A DNA stretch of 50,000 nucleotides. Source: Neocallimastix lanati (nom. inval.). Its lineage: Eukaryota; Neocallimastigomycota; Neocallimastigomycetes; Neocallimastigales; Neocallimastigaceae. Below, piece by piece: positions 19,802 to 31,018 of this stretch (positions are counted from its first letter, which is position 1; every line of letters starts with the position of its first letter). Position numbers and translations under genes: made by a program. The notes beneath the pieces are model-generated. The model made no database searches and had not been told where the DNA came from. It saw only the letters and a program-made list of their open reading frames with translations. The DNA is taken from contig JACVTC010000027.1 in the NCBI GenBank assembly GCA_016946835.1, positions 910,001-960,000 on the forward strand. The letters are read 5' to 3'.

Positions 19802-20854
19802 ATGTACAACAGATTAATTTTAGCTATTTTAATTAGTTTCTTAGTTTCTCAAACATATAGTATGCCATGTTGGGGATGGAATACTGGAAATAATTGGGGA
19901 TGGAATAATTGGGGATGGAATAACTGGGGTTGGAACAAATGGAATTGGAATACTTGGAATACTCCAAGTACTCCTGTAGTTCCAAAACCAACCACAACTA
20001 TTCCAAAACCAACAATTATAATTCCAGATTGTTCAAAACCTTCAAACAAACATTTACCAGAATGTGCTCCAGATTGTTCCAAACCAGAAAACAAGAAATT
20101 ACCAGAATGTGTTCCAGATTGTTCCAAACCAGAAAACAAGAAATTACCAGAATGTGTTCCAGACTGTTCCAAACCAGAAGATAAGAAATTACCAGAATGT
20201 GCTATTGATTGTACTAAACCAGAAAACAAAGGTCTTGAAGAATGTGCTATTGATTGTACTAAACCAGAAAACAAAGGTCTTGAAGAATGTGCTATTGATT
20301 GTATTAAACCAGAAAACAAGAGTCTTGAAGAATGTGCTCCAGATTGTTCCAAACCAGAAAACAAGAAATTACCGGAATGTGTTATCGACTGTTCCAAACC
20401 AGAAAACAAAAGACTTGAAGAATGTGCTATTGATTGTTCCAAACCAGAAAACAAGGATCTTGAAGAATGTGCTATTGATTGTACTAAACCAGAAAACAAG
20501 GATCTTGAAGAATGTGCTATTGATTGTACTAAACCAGAAAACAAGGATCTTGAAGAATGTGCTCCAGATTGTTCCAAACCAGAAAACAAGAAATTACCAG
20601 AATGTGCTATTGATTGTTCTAAATCAGAAAATAAGGACTTTGAAGAATGCAAAGAGGATGATAAAGAAGAAGGACCAAATTGTGATTTAGAAGAAAATAA
20701 AGATCTTCCAGAATGTAATAATGACAGTGATGCTGAAAATGGTGAAGAAGATGATGAAAGCACTGTTGTTGTTGAAGAAGAAAATGAAAATGTTGGAGAT
20801 GAAGATGAGAATAGTGATATTGAAGCTGAGGAAGAAGAAGAAGATCTTGAATAA
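19802..20854 (+). CDS. Secreted Trp-rich C-x10-C repeat protein, C-terminal helix lost by a nonsense codon (350 aa)
   Basis: Signal peptide ending SQTYS, Trp/Asn-rich segment with one extra NWGWN unit, short Pro/Thr linker, 14 full 15-residue units plus CDLEENKDLPEC, and acidic region. Relatives have GAA-GAA-GCT before the helix; here it is GAA-TAA-GCT, a single G-to-T change at 20852. The frame then stays open for the whole helix to TAA at 20924-20926, so only the last ~23 residues are lost. One unit has DCIKPENKSLEEC; all repeat cysteines remain. The product would still be secreted with its repeats. It may be a recent loss, a tolerated variant or a readthrough product; whether the last helix matters is unknown. 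Confidence 0.87.
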   Translation: MYNRLILAILISFLVSQTYSMPCWGWNTGNNWGWNNWGWNNWGWNKWNWNTWNTPSTPVVPKPTTTIPKPTIIIPDCSKPSNKHLPECAPDCSKPENKKLPECVPDCSKPENKKLPECVPDCSKPEDKKLPECAIDCTKPENKGLEECAIDCTKPENKGLEECAIDCIKPENKSLEECAPDCSKPENKKLPECVIDCSKPENKRLEECAIDCSKPENKDLEECAIDCTKPENKDLEECAIDCTKPENKDLEECAPDCSKPENKKLPECAIDCSKSENKDFEECKEDDKEEGPNCDLEENKDLPECNNDSDAENGEEDDESTVVVEEENENVGDEDENSDIEAEEEEEDLE

Positions 20855-20929
20855 GCTAAGATGATTCTTAAAGAAGCTAAAGAAATGCTTAAAGAAATGA
20901 AAAGTGAACACAGAAATAAATACTAATTT

Positions 20930-22280
20930 ATTTACAAATGTTTAATTATTTTGTTTTTTATTATTTATTAAATCAATTTTTAAAATATAAGTAAATATTT
21001 GTAATCTTTTATTTTTTGTGAACTTTATGAAAATAATTATTATAAAAAAAATTTATAATATGTATATATAATTTTAAATTGAAAAAAAAAAGAAAGCAAA
21101 AAATTTTTATAATATGTATATAAAGTTTTTTAAAATAATAAATATTAAGAAAATCCTTATTATAAAAAATATAAAAATTATTATACAGTTATGATTAAAG
21201 TAAAAAATTATATATTATTATATTTATTATAATATGAAATTTTAAAAATAACATAGTAAAATATATATTTATATATATATATATTTATGAATAAATATAA
21301 AAAACGAAAACTATTTATAATAATTGATTTTCTATAAAAATTTGTATTGGTATATAAAAAAAAAACGAAAGATTAAATAAACTATAATCAATATTGTAGA
21401 TTAAAATATATATATATATATATTATAATTATCCTCATTTGAAATAAAATCAAGATGATTAAAAATAAAAATAGAATTTTTTGTTTATGAATTTTATATT
21501 ATTAGATATTATATAAAGTATATTAATATTGTAAAAAGATTATATAATATAATAATAAAAAATTATATGTTATTTATCGAAATTAATACAAAAAATGAAT
21601 TAATTATTAGAAAAAAAATATAACTAATGAATTATCACTTCAAAATTTCTAATAATATATTGTTTTATTTTTTATATTAATTCATTAGATATTCTTTATA
21701 ATTAAATAATATATAATTACACATAATTATTATTTAAAAATTTAAGGAATAATAATAAATAATAATTATATGTAATTATATATTATTTCATTATAAATTA
21801 ATATGTAATAATTATATAAATAACCAATTTAAAATAAATATTAATGAAATATAATAAATATATAAAAGTATTTTAAATAAAAATATTCGAAAGTATTTTT
21901 ATTTGTTAAAATACGGATTATAATTTGTTAAAATTCTATGATAAAAATCGGCCTTGTGTTGTCAATAGATCTTCCATAACCCTGGTAAAATTCAATAGAA
22001 CCCCGGTAAAATATCTTTTCCATAATAAATTGGATTATAAATTGATAAAAATGAAACTAATATAAGCTAAAATACTAAAAAATAAAAATATAAATATGAA
22101 ATAAAAATATAAAAAATATAAAAAAAAAAAATAAATATAGAAAAATTGAAAAAAAAATTAAAATTATATGAAGTATTTTATTTGCGATATATTTGATAAT
22201 TATAAGATTATTTATTATAGCAAAATATACAAGTTTTAGAGTGAATCAATCTCCCACATTTTCATATTACAATATCTAAA
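20930..22280. other. Spacer after the repeat-gene cluster
   Basis: No gene seen. It holds (AT)n tracts, the long imperfect palindrome at 21695-21797 and, at about 21948-22020, a short stretch of more balanced composition (CGGCCTTGTGTTGTCAATAG, then CCCTGGTAAAATTC and CCCCGGTAAAATAT, a near repeat). That island may be a decayed element or gene fragment, but I cannot identify it. Confidence 0.5.
21695..21797. repeat. Long inverted repeat, 42-bp arms
   Basis: Left arm 21695-21736 and right arm 21756-21797 are reverse complements with about two mismatches, around a 19-nt spacer. Central arm sequence is AATATATAATTACACATAAT. Such a stem could be a miniature foldback element or an extrudable cruciform; no target-site duplication is clear. 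Confidence 0.8.
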
Positions 22281-22677
22281 TAATACTATAGAAAAACACA
22301 TATACAAAATAATAAAAAATATAAAAGATTCATTACTATAATAATATATAAAAACTTCATGATATTATTAATTTTACAACTCCAATGTTTACTATATATC
22401 CTTTTTAAAACAATATAAACATTAGATTCACTTTCTCTTGGTTTCTTATATTCTATAATTTCTCTCTTCGTATTAGAAGCCACTTAAGAAAGGATAATCA
22501 TTGATTATCATCAGAATTATAGAAGACTGTAATACATACTGATATAGGTCATTCCTTTTCCATCAACCCTCAATGGACCTGGAAAAAACAGTTTATATCA
22601 TTGGAATATATGTAATAAAAAGGAAGAACATATATAACTTAAACGTAAAACTCTTAACAAACAACTTAATCTACAAA

Positions 22678-22817
<140 letters not shown>

Positions 22818-22896
22818 AATATTTAACAAATAATTAATAAATAAAAGATTAATTATTAGATATGACAAAAGATGTAAATGAAAATTTATGAAAAAA

Positions 22897-22944
22897 AAAA
22901 TAGTCTAGTGTTAAAAGAAAATTTTTTTAACACTAGGCTATTTT
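22897..22944. repeat. Short hairpin, 20-bp arms
   Basis: AAAATAGTCTAGTGTTAAAA (22897-22916) and TTTTAACACTAGGCTATTTT (22925-22944) are reverse complements with one mismatch and an 8-nt loop. The arms are less AT-biased than their surroundings, which suggests origin from transposon-like terminal repeats. Confidence 0.85.
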
Positions 22945-23582
22945 GGCCATGCCATAATGAAAGAATATGTTTCACAATATATATTATAAAAATAACAGAA
23001 GACATTTTTAATTTTAAGAACTAAAAAAGCAATTAGTAATAATAATAAAAATAAAAATAAAAATAAAAATTATTTTAATAATTTATGAGTTATCTCAAGT
23101 CTTGTCTTTATACTATTACATTGTTCTTAATAAAAAATAATTTAAAATGTTTTTAAAAATCTATCTCGTTACGTTATAACTTATGATATTTATTCATAAA
23201 TTTAATTTTATCTTTACATTCATTTTTTATTTTTACATTTATTATTGTTTTTATATCAACTTAATTTTAAAAGTAACAAAGATATTTGTAGAATAATATT
23301 AAAGATTAGTATAGATATTTATTCCATTATCAGTTACTTTGAATAAAGGAAATGCTTTTTTTTTTGTACAATTATTTAAATATTAATAGATCATTCTAAT
23401 ACTCTATATATAATAGGATCTATAATACAAAATTTTTATTTGAACCTTATTCATATATTAGTTACTTTTTTTTTCATGTAATATAAATAGGATACATATT
23501 TTAGTAATTTTTATATTTAATTCATGGCTTATTAAAATAGTTTTTTCTTTCCTTTTTTTTTTTAGTTGTGATTGAGATTAAT

Positions 23583-24401
23583 TTATTCAGTGAGTTTCTT
23601 AGCTTCTTTGAAGAGTTCGGCAGATGGAACTGGCTTAAGACTGGTACGAGCAACGTTCCAGCGTACAGTATAATCAAGAGAAGCTCCTGGTTGTAAAGTG
23701 GTGTATTCACCTTGCTCTTCGATTTCAACAAAGGTCTTACCAATGTTGGCGTAGGCTTGAATTTCAGCTTCACCTGGGGCTGGTTGACTTGGTTGAAGGT
23801 CTTTGAATTTCTTGACGAAAAGTAATCCTCTGGCACAGCAAGCGAGCCAACCACGACCATCAGCATTAATCTTACGATGATCAGTATCTTCGTCCATGAC
23901 GTACCAAGCACCACCGAATTCGAACTTGAATGGAAGGAGTCCCATGTTGTTTCCTGGTTCAACAGCATTACCTTCGAAGAAGACTACACCATCGTCGTTC
24001 TTAACACGAGAAATTTCCCATGGGGCAACTTTACGAGTTTCGCCGGATTCGTTGACAATAGTGTAAGTAACACTGATAGTGTTTTCCTTATCACCAGCGG
24101 CGAATTGCTTACGAATACTGTATCCGAAAGAAGATTTTGAACCAGTCAATACGAGCTTATTACCAGTAATTTCTGCTTTGAATGGCTTGGTATCATATTC
24201 TGGAACTGGTGGCCAATCCCATTCCTTTTGAGGACTGGTCCAGAAAGTACTACCAAAAGAGTTTTCAGCAGTACCTTGGTTGAGAACTTCGTCGTTTCCA
24301 AGCTTAAAGGAAAGAATTTTGGCACCATGGGCAGCATCGATGACCATTGTGACTTCACCGTTGGTTACGCTATATTTTTCATTGTCAAGAGCTTTAATAC
24401 C

Positions 24402-24432
<31 letters not shown>

Positions 24433-24507
24433 TAATTTTTTTTTATTGTAAATTTCGAAAACTTCTTTGATTAAATAATATGATTAATAATTATACTTAC
24501 TTGCCAT
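23583..24507 (-). CDS. DUF4380 / aldose-epimerase-like protein (274 aa, two exons)
   Basis: Exons (minus strand): 24507-24501 and 24400-23583. The 100-bp intron starts GTAAGT and ends in a poly-A run plus AG; joining gives MASIKAL and keeps frame. The product resembles DUF4380 proteins, of the galactose-mutarotase-like beta-sandwich fold. Visible landmarks are HGAKILSFKLG near the N-terminus, FGSTFWTSPQ followed by WDWPPVPEYD, RKVAPWEISRV mid-protein, and a C-terminal EEQGEYTTLQPG with YTVRW. Members are thought to bind or act on sugars; the substrate is unknown. No signal peptide or membrane segment, so probably cytosolic. Codons are strikingly C-ending and the composition far less AT-rich than everything around it, as expected for a highly expressed gene. 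The family is best known from bacteria, so acquisition from gut bacteria is possible but not shown here. Confidence 0.78.
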
Positions 24508-24827
24508 TTTGTTTTATATTATATATTAATATCTTTTTTTTTTTTTTTTTTTTTTTTATGAACCCTTTCGGTCTTTTATTTTATTTTATTATTTTTTTTT
24601 TTACAATTTCACGAAATCAGAAAAAGTAAATAATAAAAATTAAATTATTAAAATGATAAAAATAACTAATAAAAACGTAAAAATGGGATTATTTATATAT
24701 ATATATATATTTTTTTTTGCCTTCATTTTAATATATGATACAATTTTTATTTTTAATTTTAATATATCTTAATATATAACAAAAATAACAAAATAAAGAA
24801 AAAAATACAACTATATAGTAAAAGTAA

Positions 24828-24886
<59 letters not shown>

Positions 24887-25850
24887 ATGAGTAAATAAAT
24901 AAATAAATTAGTAAATAAATAAGTAAATAAATAAATAAATAAATAATAAATTGTAAATCATAAGTCATAATTAATAAATAAAAAATAACTTAAAATTGTT
25001 TTTTTTTTAATTTTTCTTTTTTTGTTAATAATTAATTATTTCTTAATTATGATTTAAATTTAAAATCAATATCTTAGTATTGTTTTTACAATTGAAAATA
25101 TACAAATAAATATAATTACTTCCTATTAATAATTTATAATAATATATATTATAAGTCAATACATAAAATAAATAAATAATAAATGGATGGATATGGGTTT
25201 GTTTTCCTTTTTTGGGAGAAAATTTATTAATTATTTATTAGTATATTTTTAATTTTATGTAAATATTAAAAGTTGACAAGAAGCAACTAAATAATGTTAA
25301 TGAAATACACTTATTTTTGTACATTTAATTCATTTTAAACTAATATATTTTTAACCATTAAATTCATTTTAAACTAATATTTAAAGTATTTTTATAATTT
25401 TAATTAATTATTTAAAATTTAAAATATTTAGTACAAAAAGTAATATGAAAATAATAAAAATATATCTATAAAATAAATTCATTAAAAAAATATTAAAATA
25501 TTAAAATATAAATTATTTAAAATATTATCATAAATAATATTAAACAATAAATTTATGTTTACATAAAATAATGGTCTAAAATAAATTTATGTTAAAACAT
25601 AAATTTATATTGATCACGTTATTTAAATCACGTTTATTTAAATCATGTTATTTTCATAATTTAAAATATATTTACATGATTATTACTATATTTTATTTAA
25701 AAATTTAAATTTATATATAAATATAGAAAATAAATTTAAAATTCTTGAATAATTTTAAAAGTAAATAGTATTTTTTTTTTCATAAAGAATTAAATAGTTT
25801 TAACATTTAAAATCTTTATTCATTTTTTTTAATATTATTTTTATTCAAAT
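24508..25850. other. Intergenic region upstream of the DUF4380-like gene
   Basis: It holds the presumed promoter (minus strand) close to the ATG at 24507, with long T runs at about 24534-24557, (AT)n near 24698 and a second (AAAT)n tract at 24829-24945 with a few G interruptions. ATAAATTTATGTTTACATAA-like short repeats occur near 25548-25600. No gene seen. Confidence 0.6.
24829..24945. repeat. (AAAT)n microsatellite, interrupted
   Basis: About 29 AAAT units with interruptions ATGAGTAA, AATTAGTAA and AATAAGTAA near 24886-24925. Minus-strand frames across it are not genes. Confidence 0.95.
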
Positions 25851-26590
25851 AATTAAAATAAAAGTTAACTTTTATTTTAATTATATGAATAAAAATGATA
25901 TTAATAAAAATTCAAGTATTTTAATTATATGAATAAAAAATGAATAAAAATGATATTAATAAAAATTCAAGTATTTATATTTAAATTTTTTTATTTTTAT
26001 TATATAAAATCTAAATATTACTAAATTTTAAAAATATAAAATATTGATTTTAAGGTTTATTCATTTATATTACGAAAAATTAAAATATTAGTTTAAAATA
26101 TATGATAAAACTTTTCTAAAAACAATTTAAAATAATAAAAAATATATAACTGTTAAATTGTTATTAAAATTATAATTATAAAATCTAATAACTAATAATT
26201 TAACACTATATAAAAATTTATTTATTTATATCTATATTAATATATTTATATTTATGTTATATTTACCAAAAGTTTTCATAAATTATATATTAATATTTGT
26301 ACTACATTTATATTCATTAAATAAAATTTTGTTTAATAATATTATTTTGAATAATTAATAAATTATTTTTTAATTGCATTTTTTTTATTTAATATAAATT
26401 ATTTTTTTTTTACTTATTAAATAAATTTGATAAAAAATTAAATAGTATGATTTTTATTTGTTAAATAAAAAATATAAAAAATTAATATTATATATATTTA
26501 AAAATAACTATATTGAAAAAATATATAAATAGTACAAAATTTTCTTACGTTTTAAGTTTTTCATTAATTATAAAGATAATTTAATATGAT
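25850..26590 (+). promoter_or_regulatory. Relic upstream block of the repeat-protein family, gene missing
   Basis: Collinear, decayed match to the blocks before the family genes. It has AAGGTTTATTCATTTATATT near 26053, AACAATTTAAAATAATAAAA near 26122, AATATTTGTACTACATTTAT near 26291, then TTGAAAAAATATATAAATAG with TATATAAATAG at 26522-26532, and CATTAATTATAAAGATAATT. After about 26590 similarity stops and no repeat-coding sequence follows for 2 kb. Either the gene was deleted or the block was duplicated alone. The divergent member at 28596 is too far away and has different immediate upstream sequence. Confidence 0.7.
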
Positions 26591-26983
26591 AATAAAAAAT
26601 TACTATATTATTTATTATAAGTAATATAAATCATAAACGATTAATTGATATTCTGTAGTGATAATTCATTATTAATTTATTTAAAAAATTCAAAAATTTC
26701 ATTCTTTATTATTATTTAAATCACTATTAGAGTGATAATTTTCTTTTTGAATTATGACATATTTTCAGTCATTGTAAGAATAAGACAAATTTTTATTGAA
26801 TGAATGCAAACACAAAAAGCAACCAAAAAAAAAAAAAAAAAAAAAAAAACCTGAATGATAAATATTTAAAATGAAATATTAACAAATAATTCTATAAAAA
26901 TATTACTCTATCATAATAAATGAAAATAAAATATAGAATATTCATGTATTTATAAACATATATTCTTAGTGATAGATTAAAGT

Positions 26984-27049
26984 TAAATTAAGGAATTATA
27001 TTTATTAAAAAATCTTAGAAGTTTTTAATAAATATAATTCCTTAATTTA
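26984..27049. repeat. Perfect hairpin, 28-bp arms
   Basis: Left arm 26984-27011 and right arm 27022-27049 are exact reverse complements (core AAGGAATTATATTTATTAAA) with a 10-nt loop. It lies between the relic upstream block and the 28596 gene. Confidence 0.92.
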
Positions 27050-27435
27050 AGATTTGTAATGTAATAAAAGAAAAAAAAAATTTTATAATAAAATCTCAAA
27101 AAATAAATTCGTATAATTCATATATAATATTTCAAAACAATATATTTAGAATTATATAAATTTAAACTTAATTTATATAAATATATTATTCTTTAAAATT
27201 TAGATTTTTTTTTTTTTTTTTTTTTTTATAATAAATTTAAAAAAAAAATTTATTTATTTATTTATTTATATTTATTTATTAAATCTTCTTTTTTTTTTCA
27301 TATGAAATTTAAAACTTTCTTTTTTTTTCTTTATTTATTTTTTCTTTTATTTATATCTATTTATTAAATTTAAAGTTTGTTAAAAAATCAATAGTTTCTC
27401 AACTATTAAAAGATTTTCTTTTTTCTTTCTTTCTT

Positions 27436-27468
<33 letters not shown>

Positions 27469-28595
27469 TTTGACATTTTTAAATTTTATTTAATATTCAA
27501 ATTATAAAGAATACTAATTTTTAATTCATTTTTTATAATAATCATAAACTTTGACAAATTGTTAAAATTTAGACATAAATATGTTTAAATTTAAATACTG
27601 CAAGAATTTTCAAATAAAAATAAACTATTTTACTGTGATGTATATTTGAGTATATATGTTACATATATATAATAAATATATATTTTATTAAACTGTATGG
27701 TTATATGTATTAATTATAATAATTTGATTTAAAGAGTAATTAATAAGTATTATAAATTTATATTGATTAATGTAAATAAAATTAGAAAGATAAAAATTTT
27801 TTATTTATTTATATATAAAATTATAAATATATATATATATATATAATTTAAAGATATATGTATAAATAATTAATATTTATAACGTTAATCATATTTTATT
27901 ATTATTTTTTTTTTTTCATACACTTTTTTTAAAAAGGAAAAGCATTAGTTTTAATGAATTTTAAATTAAAAATTATAATTAATAATTATATTATTTTTTA
28001 TTTATTATTTATTATTAAAATAAAATTATAAAAAAATATATGTAATTATAATTTATTAAATAAATTAAGTATATAAAAATAAAAATAATTAATATATAAT
28101 TAAAATAAATTTATAAAAAAAAATTATATAAGGATTCATATTTATTAAATTAATCAATTATAAATATTAAAAATAGTCAAAAAAAATTTTTATTTTATTT
28201 TATTTTTTTTAAATTATTTTATTAAAGGAATAATTTATATATATTATATTTTATTTTAAAAATAATAAAATAATAAATGTTGTTTTTTTTATATCTTAAT
28301 AAATTAAAAATAAATAAATAGTATTAAAAATGATAGTAACAATAGAATTTAATTACGAATTTGTTAACAATTAAATAATAATTGAGATTGCTTATATATC
28401 AATTAAAAAAAAAGAAAAAAATATAAAAGCTTTTTTTTTTTCTTTTCAATTTTTTTTTTTTAAATAAAATATTAATCAAATTTATTTAAAAATATATGTA
28501 TACCCTCTAATTAAATTTGAAAATTTTTAAAAAAAATTTATTTTTTTTTTTTAAAAACTTTAATCAACTTAGGAAAGTGAACAAAAAAAAAAAAA
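27050..28595. other. Intergenic region upstream of the 28596 gene
   Basis: Long T runs (about 27207-27227, 27436-27455), TATA microsatellites near 27829-27845 and a TATAAAAGC box-like sequence near 28422, about 170 bp before the start. Unlike the cluster genes, I do not find the GAAATATATTT dyad here. No other gene seen. Confidence 0.55.
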
Positions 28596-30182
28596 ATGAA
28601 TAATAAAGTAATTAATATTATTTTAATTAGTATTTTAATTACCCAAGCATTAGGTATACCTTGCTTTGGTTGGGATAGTGGACTTTCAAGTTGGAATAAT
28701 TGGAACAAATGGAGTTGGAGCAATTGGAAATGGAATACTTGGAATAATTGGAGCTGGAATACTCAAACTTCTACTACTAAAGTATCAACAAAAACTGCTA
28801 CCACTAGAGTAACAAAGCCAACACCAACAATCATAAACAATATACCAGACTGTTCTAAGCCTGAAAACAAAAAATTACCAGAATGTGCTCCAGACTGTTC
28901 TAAGCCTGAAAACAAAAAATTACCAGAATGTGCTCCAGACTGTACTAAGACAGAAAACAAACATTTACCAGAATGTGCTCCAGACTGTTCTAAGACAGAA
29001 AACAAACATTTACCAGAATGTGCTCCAGACTGTAGCTTAGATGTAAACAAAGATCTTCCAGAATGTAATTCAGATGATGAAGAAATCGACTGTTCATTAG
29101 ATGAAAACAAAGAACATCCAAAATGCAAAAAAGAGGGTGAAGAAATTGATTGTACTAAAAAGAAAAATAAGAATCATCCAAAATGCAAGAAAGATGATGG
29201 TAAGATTGATTGTACCTTAGATGAATATAAGGATCATCCAGATTGTAACTCTGATGATGAAGATATTGATTGTAGTTTAGAAATCAACAAAAACCATCCA
29301 GGATGCAAGAAAGATGATGGAGAAATTGATTGCAGTTTAGAAATCAACAAAAACCATCCAGGATGTAAGAAAGATAATGAAAAAATTGACTGTACTAAAA
29401 AGAAGAACAAGAATCTTCCAGAGTGCAAGAAAGATGATGGAGAAATTGATTGCAGTTTAGAAATCAACAAAAACCATCCAGGATGTAAGAAAGATAATGA
29501 AAAAATTGACTGTTCAAAAAAGAAGAACAAGAATCTTCCAGAGTGCAAGAAAGATGATGGAGAAATTGATTGCAGTTTAGAAATTAATAAAAACCATCCA
29601 GGATGCAAGAAAGATGATGGAGAAATTGATTGCAATTTAGAAATCAACAAAAACCATCCAGGATGCAAGAAAGATGATGGAGAAATTGATTGCAGTTTAG
29701 AAATCAACAAAAACCATCCAGGATGCAAGAAAGATGATGGAGAAATTGATTGCAGTTTAGAAATCAACAAAAACCATCCAGGATGCAAGAAAGATGATGG
29801 AGAAATTGATTGCAGTTTAGAAATCAACAAAAACCATCCAGGATGCAAGAAAGATGATGGAGAAATTGATTGCAGTTTAGAAATCAACAAAAACCATCCA
29901 GGATGCAAGAAAGATGATGGAGAAATTGATTGCAGTTTAGAAATCAACAAAAACCATCCAGGATGCAAGAAGCAAGATGGAAATTCTGATGATGGCCCAA
30001 TTGATTGTGATTTAGAAGAAAATAAGGATCTTGAACAATGCAAAAATGAAAGTGATCCAGAAGGTGAAGAAATGGAAGCTTCTTCTACTGAAGTTGCAGA
30101 AGAACAACCAGAAAATGTTAATGATGCTAATATTGAAAACAATGAAGATAGTGAAAAAGATGAAATTGATAATGAACTTTAA
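28596..30182 (+). CDS. Secreted Trp-rich protein with mixed 15- and 20-residue C-x10-C repeats (528 aa)
   Basis: Divergent family member. Signal peptide (about 1-20, ending TQALG), then a Trp-rich segment of a different pattern (WNNWNKWSWSNWKWN), a Thr/Lys/Pro linker, and four 15-residue units (DCSKPENKKLPECAP type). About 16 units then have the same C-x10-C core but a 7-residue charged spacer, giving a 20-residue period: DCSLEINKNHPGCKKDDGEI. Units from about 29570 to 29969 are nearly identical 60-bp copies, showing recent amplification. Charge shifts from acidic to Lys/Asp mixed. It ends in an acidic tail, DEIDNEL, and lacks the EAKMILKEAK helix of its relatives. The start ATG follows a 13-A run and precedes the signal peptide directly. 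Function unknown; probably secreted. The last four residues (DNEL) loosely resemble an ER-retention tail, but I would not rely on that. Confidence 0.9.
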   Translation: MNNKVINIILISILITQALGIPCFGWDSGLSSWNNWNKWSWSNWKWNTWNNWSWNTQTSTTKVSTKTATTRVTKPTPTIINNIPDCSKPENKKLPECAPDCSKPENKKLPECAPDCTKTENKHLPECAPDCSKTENKHLPECAPDCSLDVNKDLPECNSDDEEIDCSLDENKEHPKCKKEGEEIDCTKKKNKNHPKCKKDDGKIDCTLDEYKDHPDCNSDDEDIDCSLEINKNHPGCKKDDGEIDCSLEINKNHPGCKKDNEKIDCTKKKNKNLPECKKDDGEIDCSLEINKNHPGCKKDNEKIDCSKKKNKNLPECKKDDGEIDCSLEINKNHPGCKKDDGEIDCNLEINKNHPGCKKDDGEIDCSLEINKNHPGCKKDDGEIDCSLEINKNHPGCKKDDGEIDCSLEINKNHPGCKKDDGEIDCSLEINKNHPGCKKDDGEIDCSLEINKNHPGCKKQDGNSDDGPIDCDLEENKDLEQCKNESDPEGEEMEASSTEVAEEQPENVNDANIENNEDSEKDEIDNEL

Positions 30183-30557
30183 AAAAAAAGTAAAAAATAA
30201 GAATTAATGATAAATTTATTAAAAAAGTAATAATATTGTATATTAAGGATTTATACCCTATTTGTTAAAAAAAAAAAAAAAAATTGAAAAAAAATGTAAT
30301 TCTATGAAAATATTAATATAATTCATATTTATAATAAAAATTATAATTTAATAAATAAATTATTATAATTAATAAAATTTTTATATGGTGAAATCTATAT
30401 TAAAATAAAGTAATATTAAATTTTATTTTAAAATAAAAAATTTATATATATATATAAAACTATATTATATATTGATTATATTATAGGTTAAGATTTCTAA
30501 TAAAGATTTTAGTTTTTAATATATAAATATTTTATTTTTGAAGTAAAATACTTAAAG

Positions 30558-30592
<35 letters not shown>

Positions 30593-30939
30593 GATATATA
30601 AAACATTTTAATATATAAATAAAAGTAATAATATTAACTATTTTATATAAAAAATGCTATTATAATCTTGAAAGGTATATTTTAATGTATATTTAATATA
30701 GAAACAAAAAATATATTTTAATGTATATTTAATATAGAAACAAAAAATATATTTTAATGTATATTTAATATAGAAACAAAAAAAAAAATAAGAATAATAA
30801 GTCAATTTTAGATGTAAGGAATATTTTATATTAAGAATAATTAAAAAAATTAATAAATAAATAAATAAATAAATAAATACTTTATATACCATTTTATAAA
30901 TTTAATATTTAACTGGTATGAAATTCATTAATAATAGTT

Positions 30940-31018
30940 AGATATTTAATTATAATTTCTTGATTAAAAATTAATATGATATTTTAATTTTTAATCAAGA
31001 AATTGTAATTAAATATCT
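30940..31018. repeat. Hairpin, 35-bp arms
   Basis: Left arm 30940-30974 and right arm 30984-31018 are reverse complements with a single mismatch and a 9-nt loop (TATGATATT). Core of the arm is TTTCTTGATTAAAAATTAA. It is the most stable foldback noticed in the window. Confidence 0.92.

Noticed and set aside
22286-22600. Possible LTR retrotransposon remnant around 22230-22600
   Set aside because: Composition is a little more balanced, but I find no paired long terminal repeats, primer-binding site, polypurine tract or reverse transcriptase motif. The 65-residue minus-strand frame has no recognisable domain.
30160-30182. ER-retention signal at the end of the 28596-30182 protein (DNEL)
   Set aside because: It differs from the HDEL/KDEL consensus, and the relatives end RNKY or RNRY; the acidic tail makes a chance match likely.
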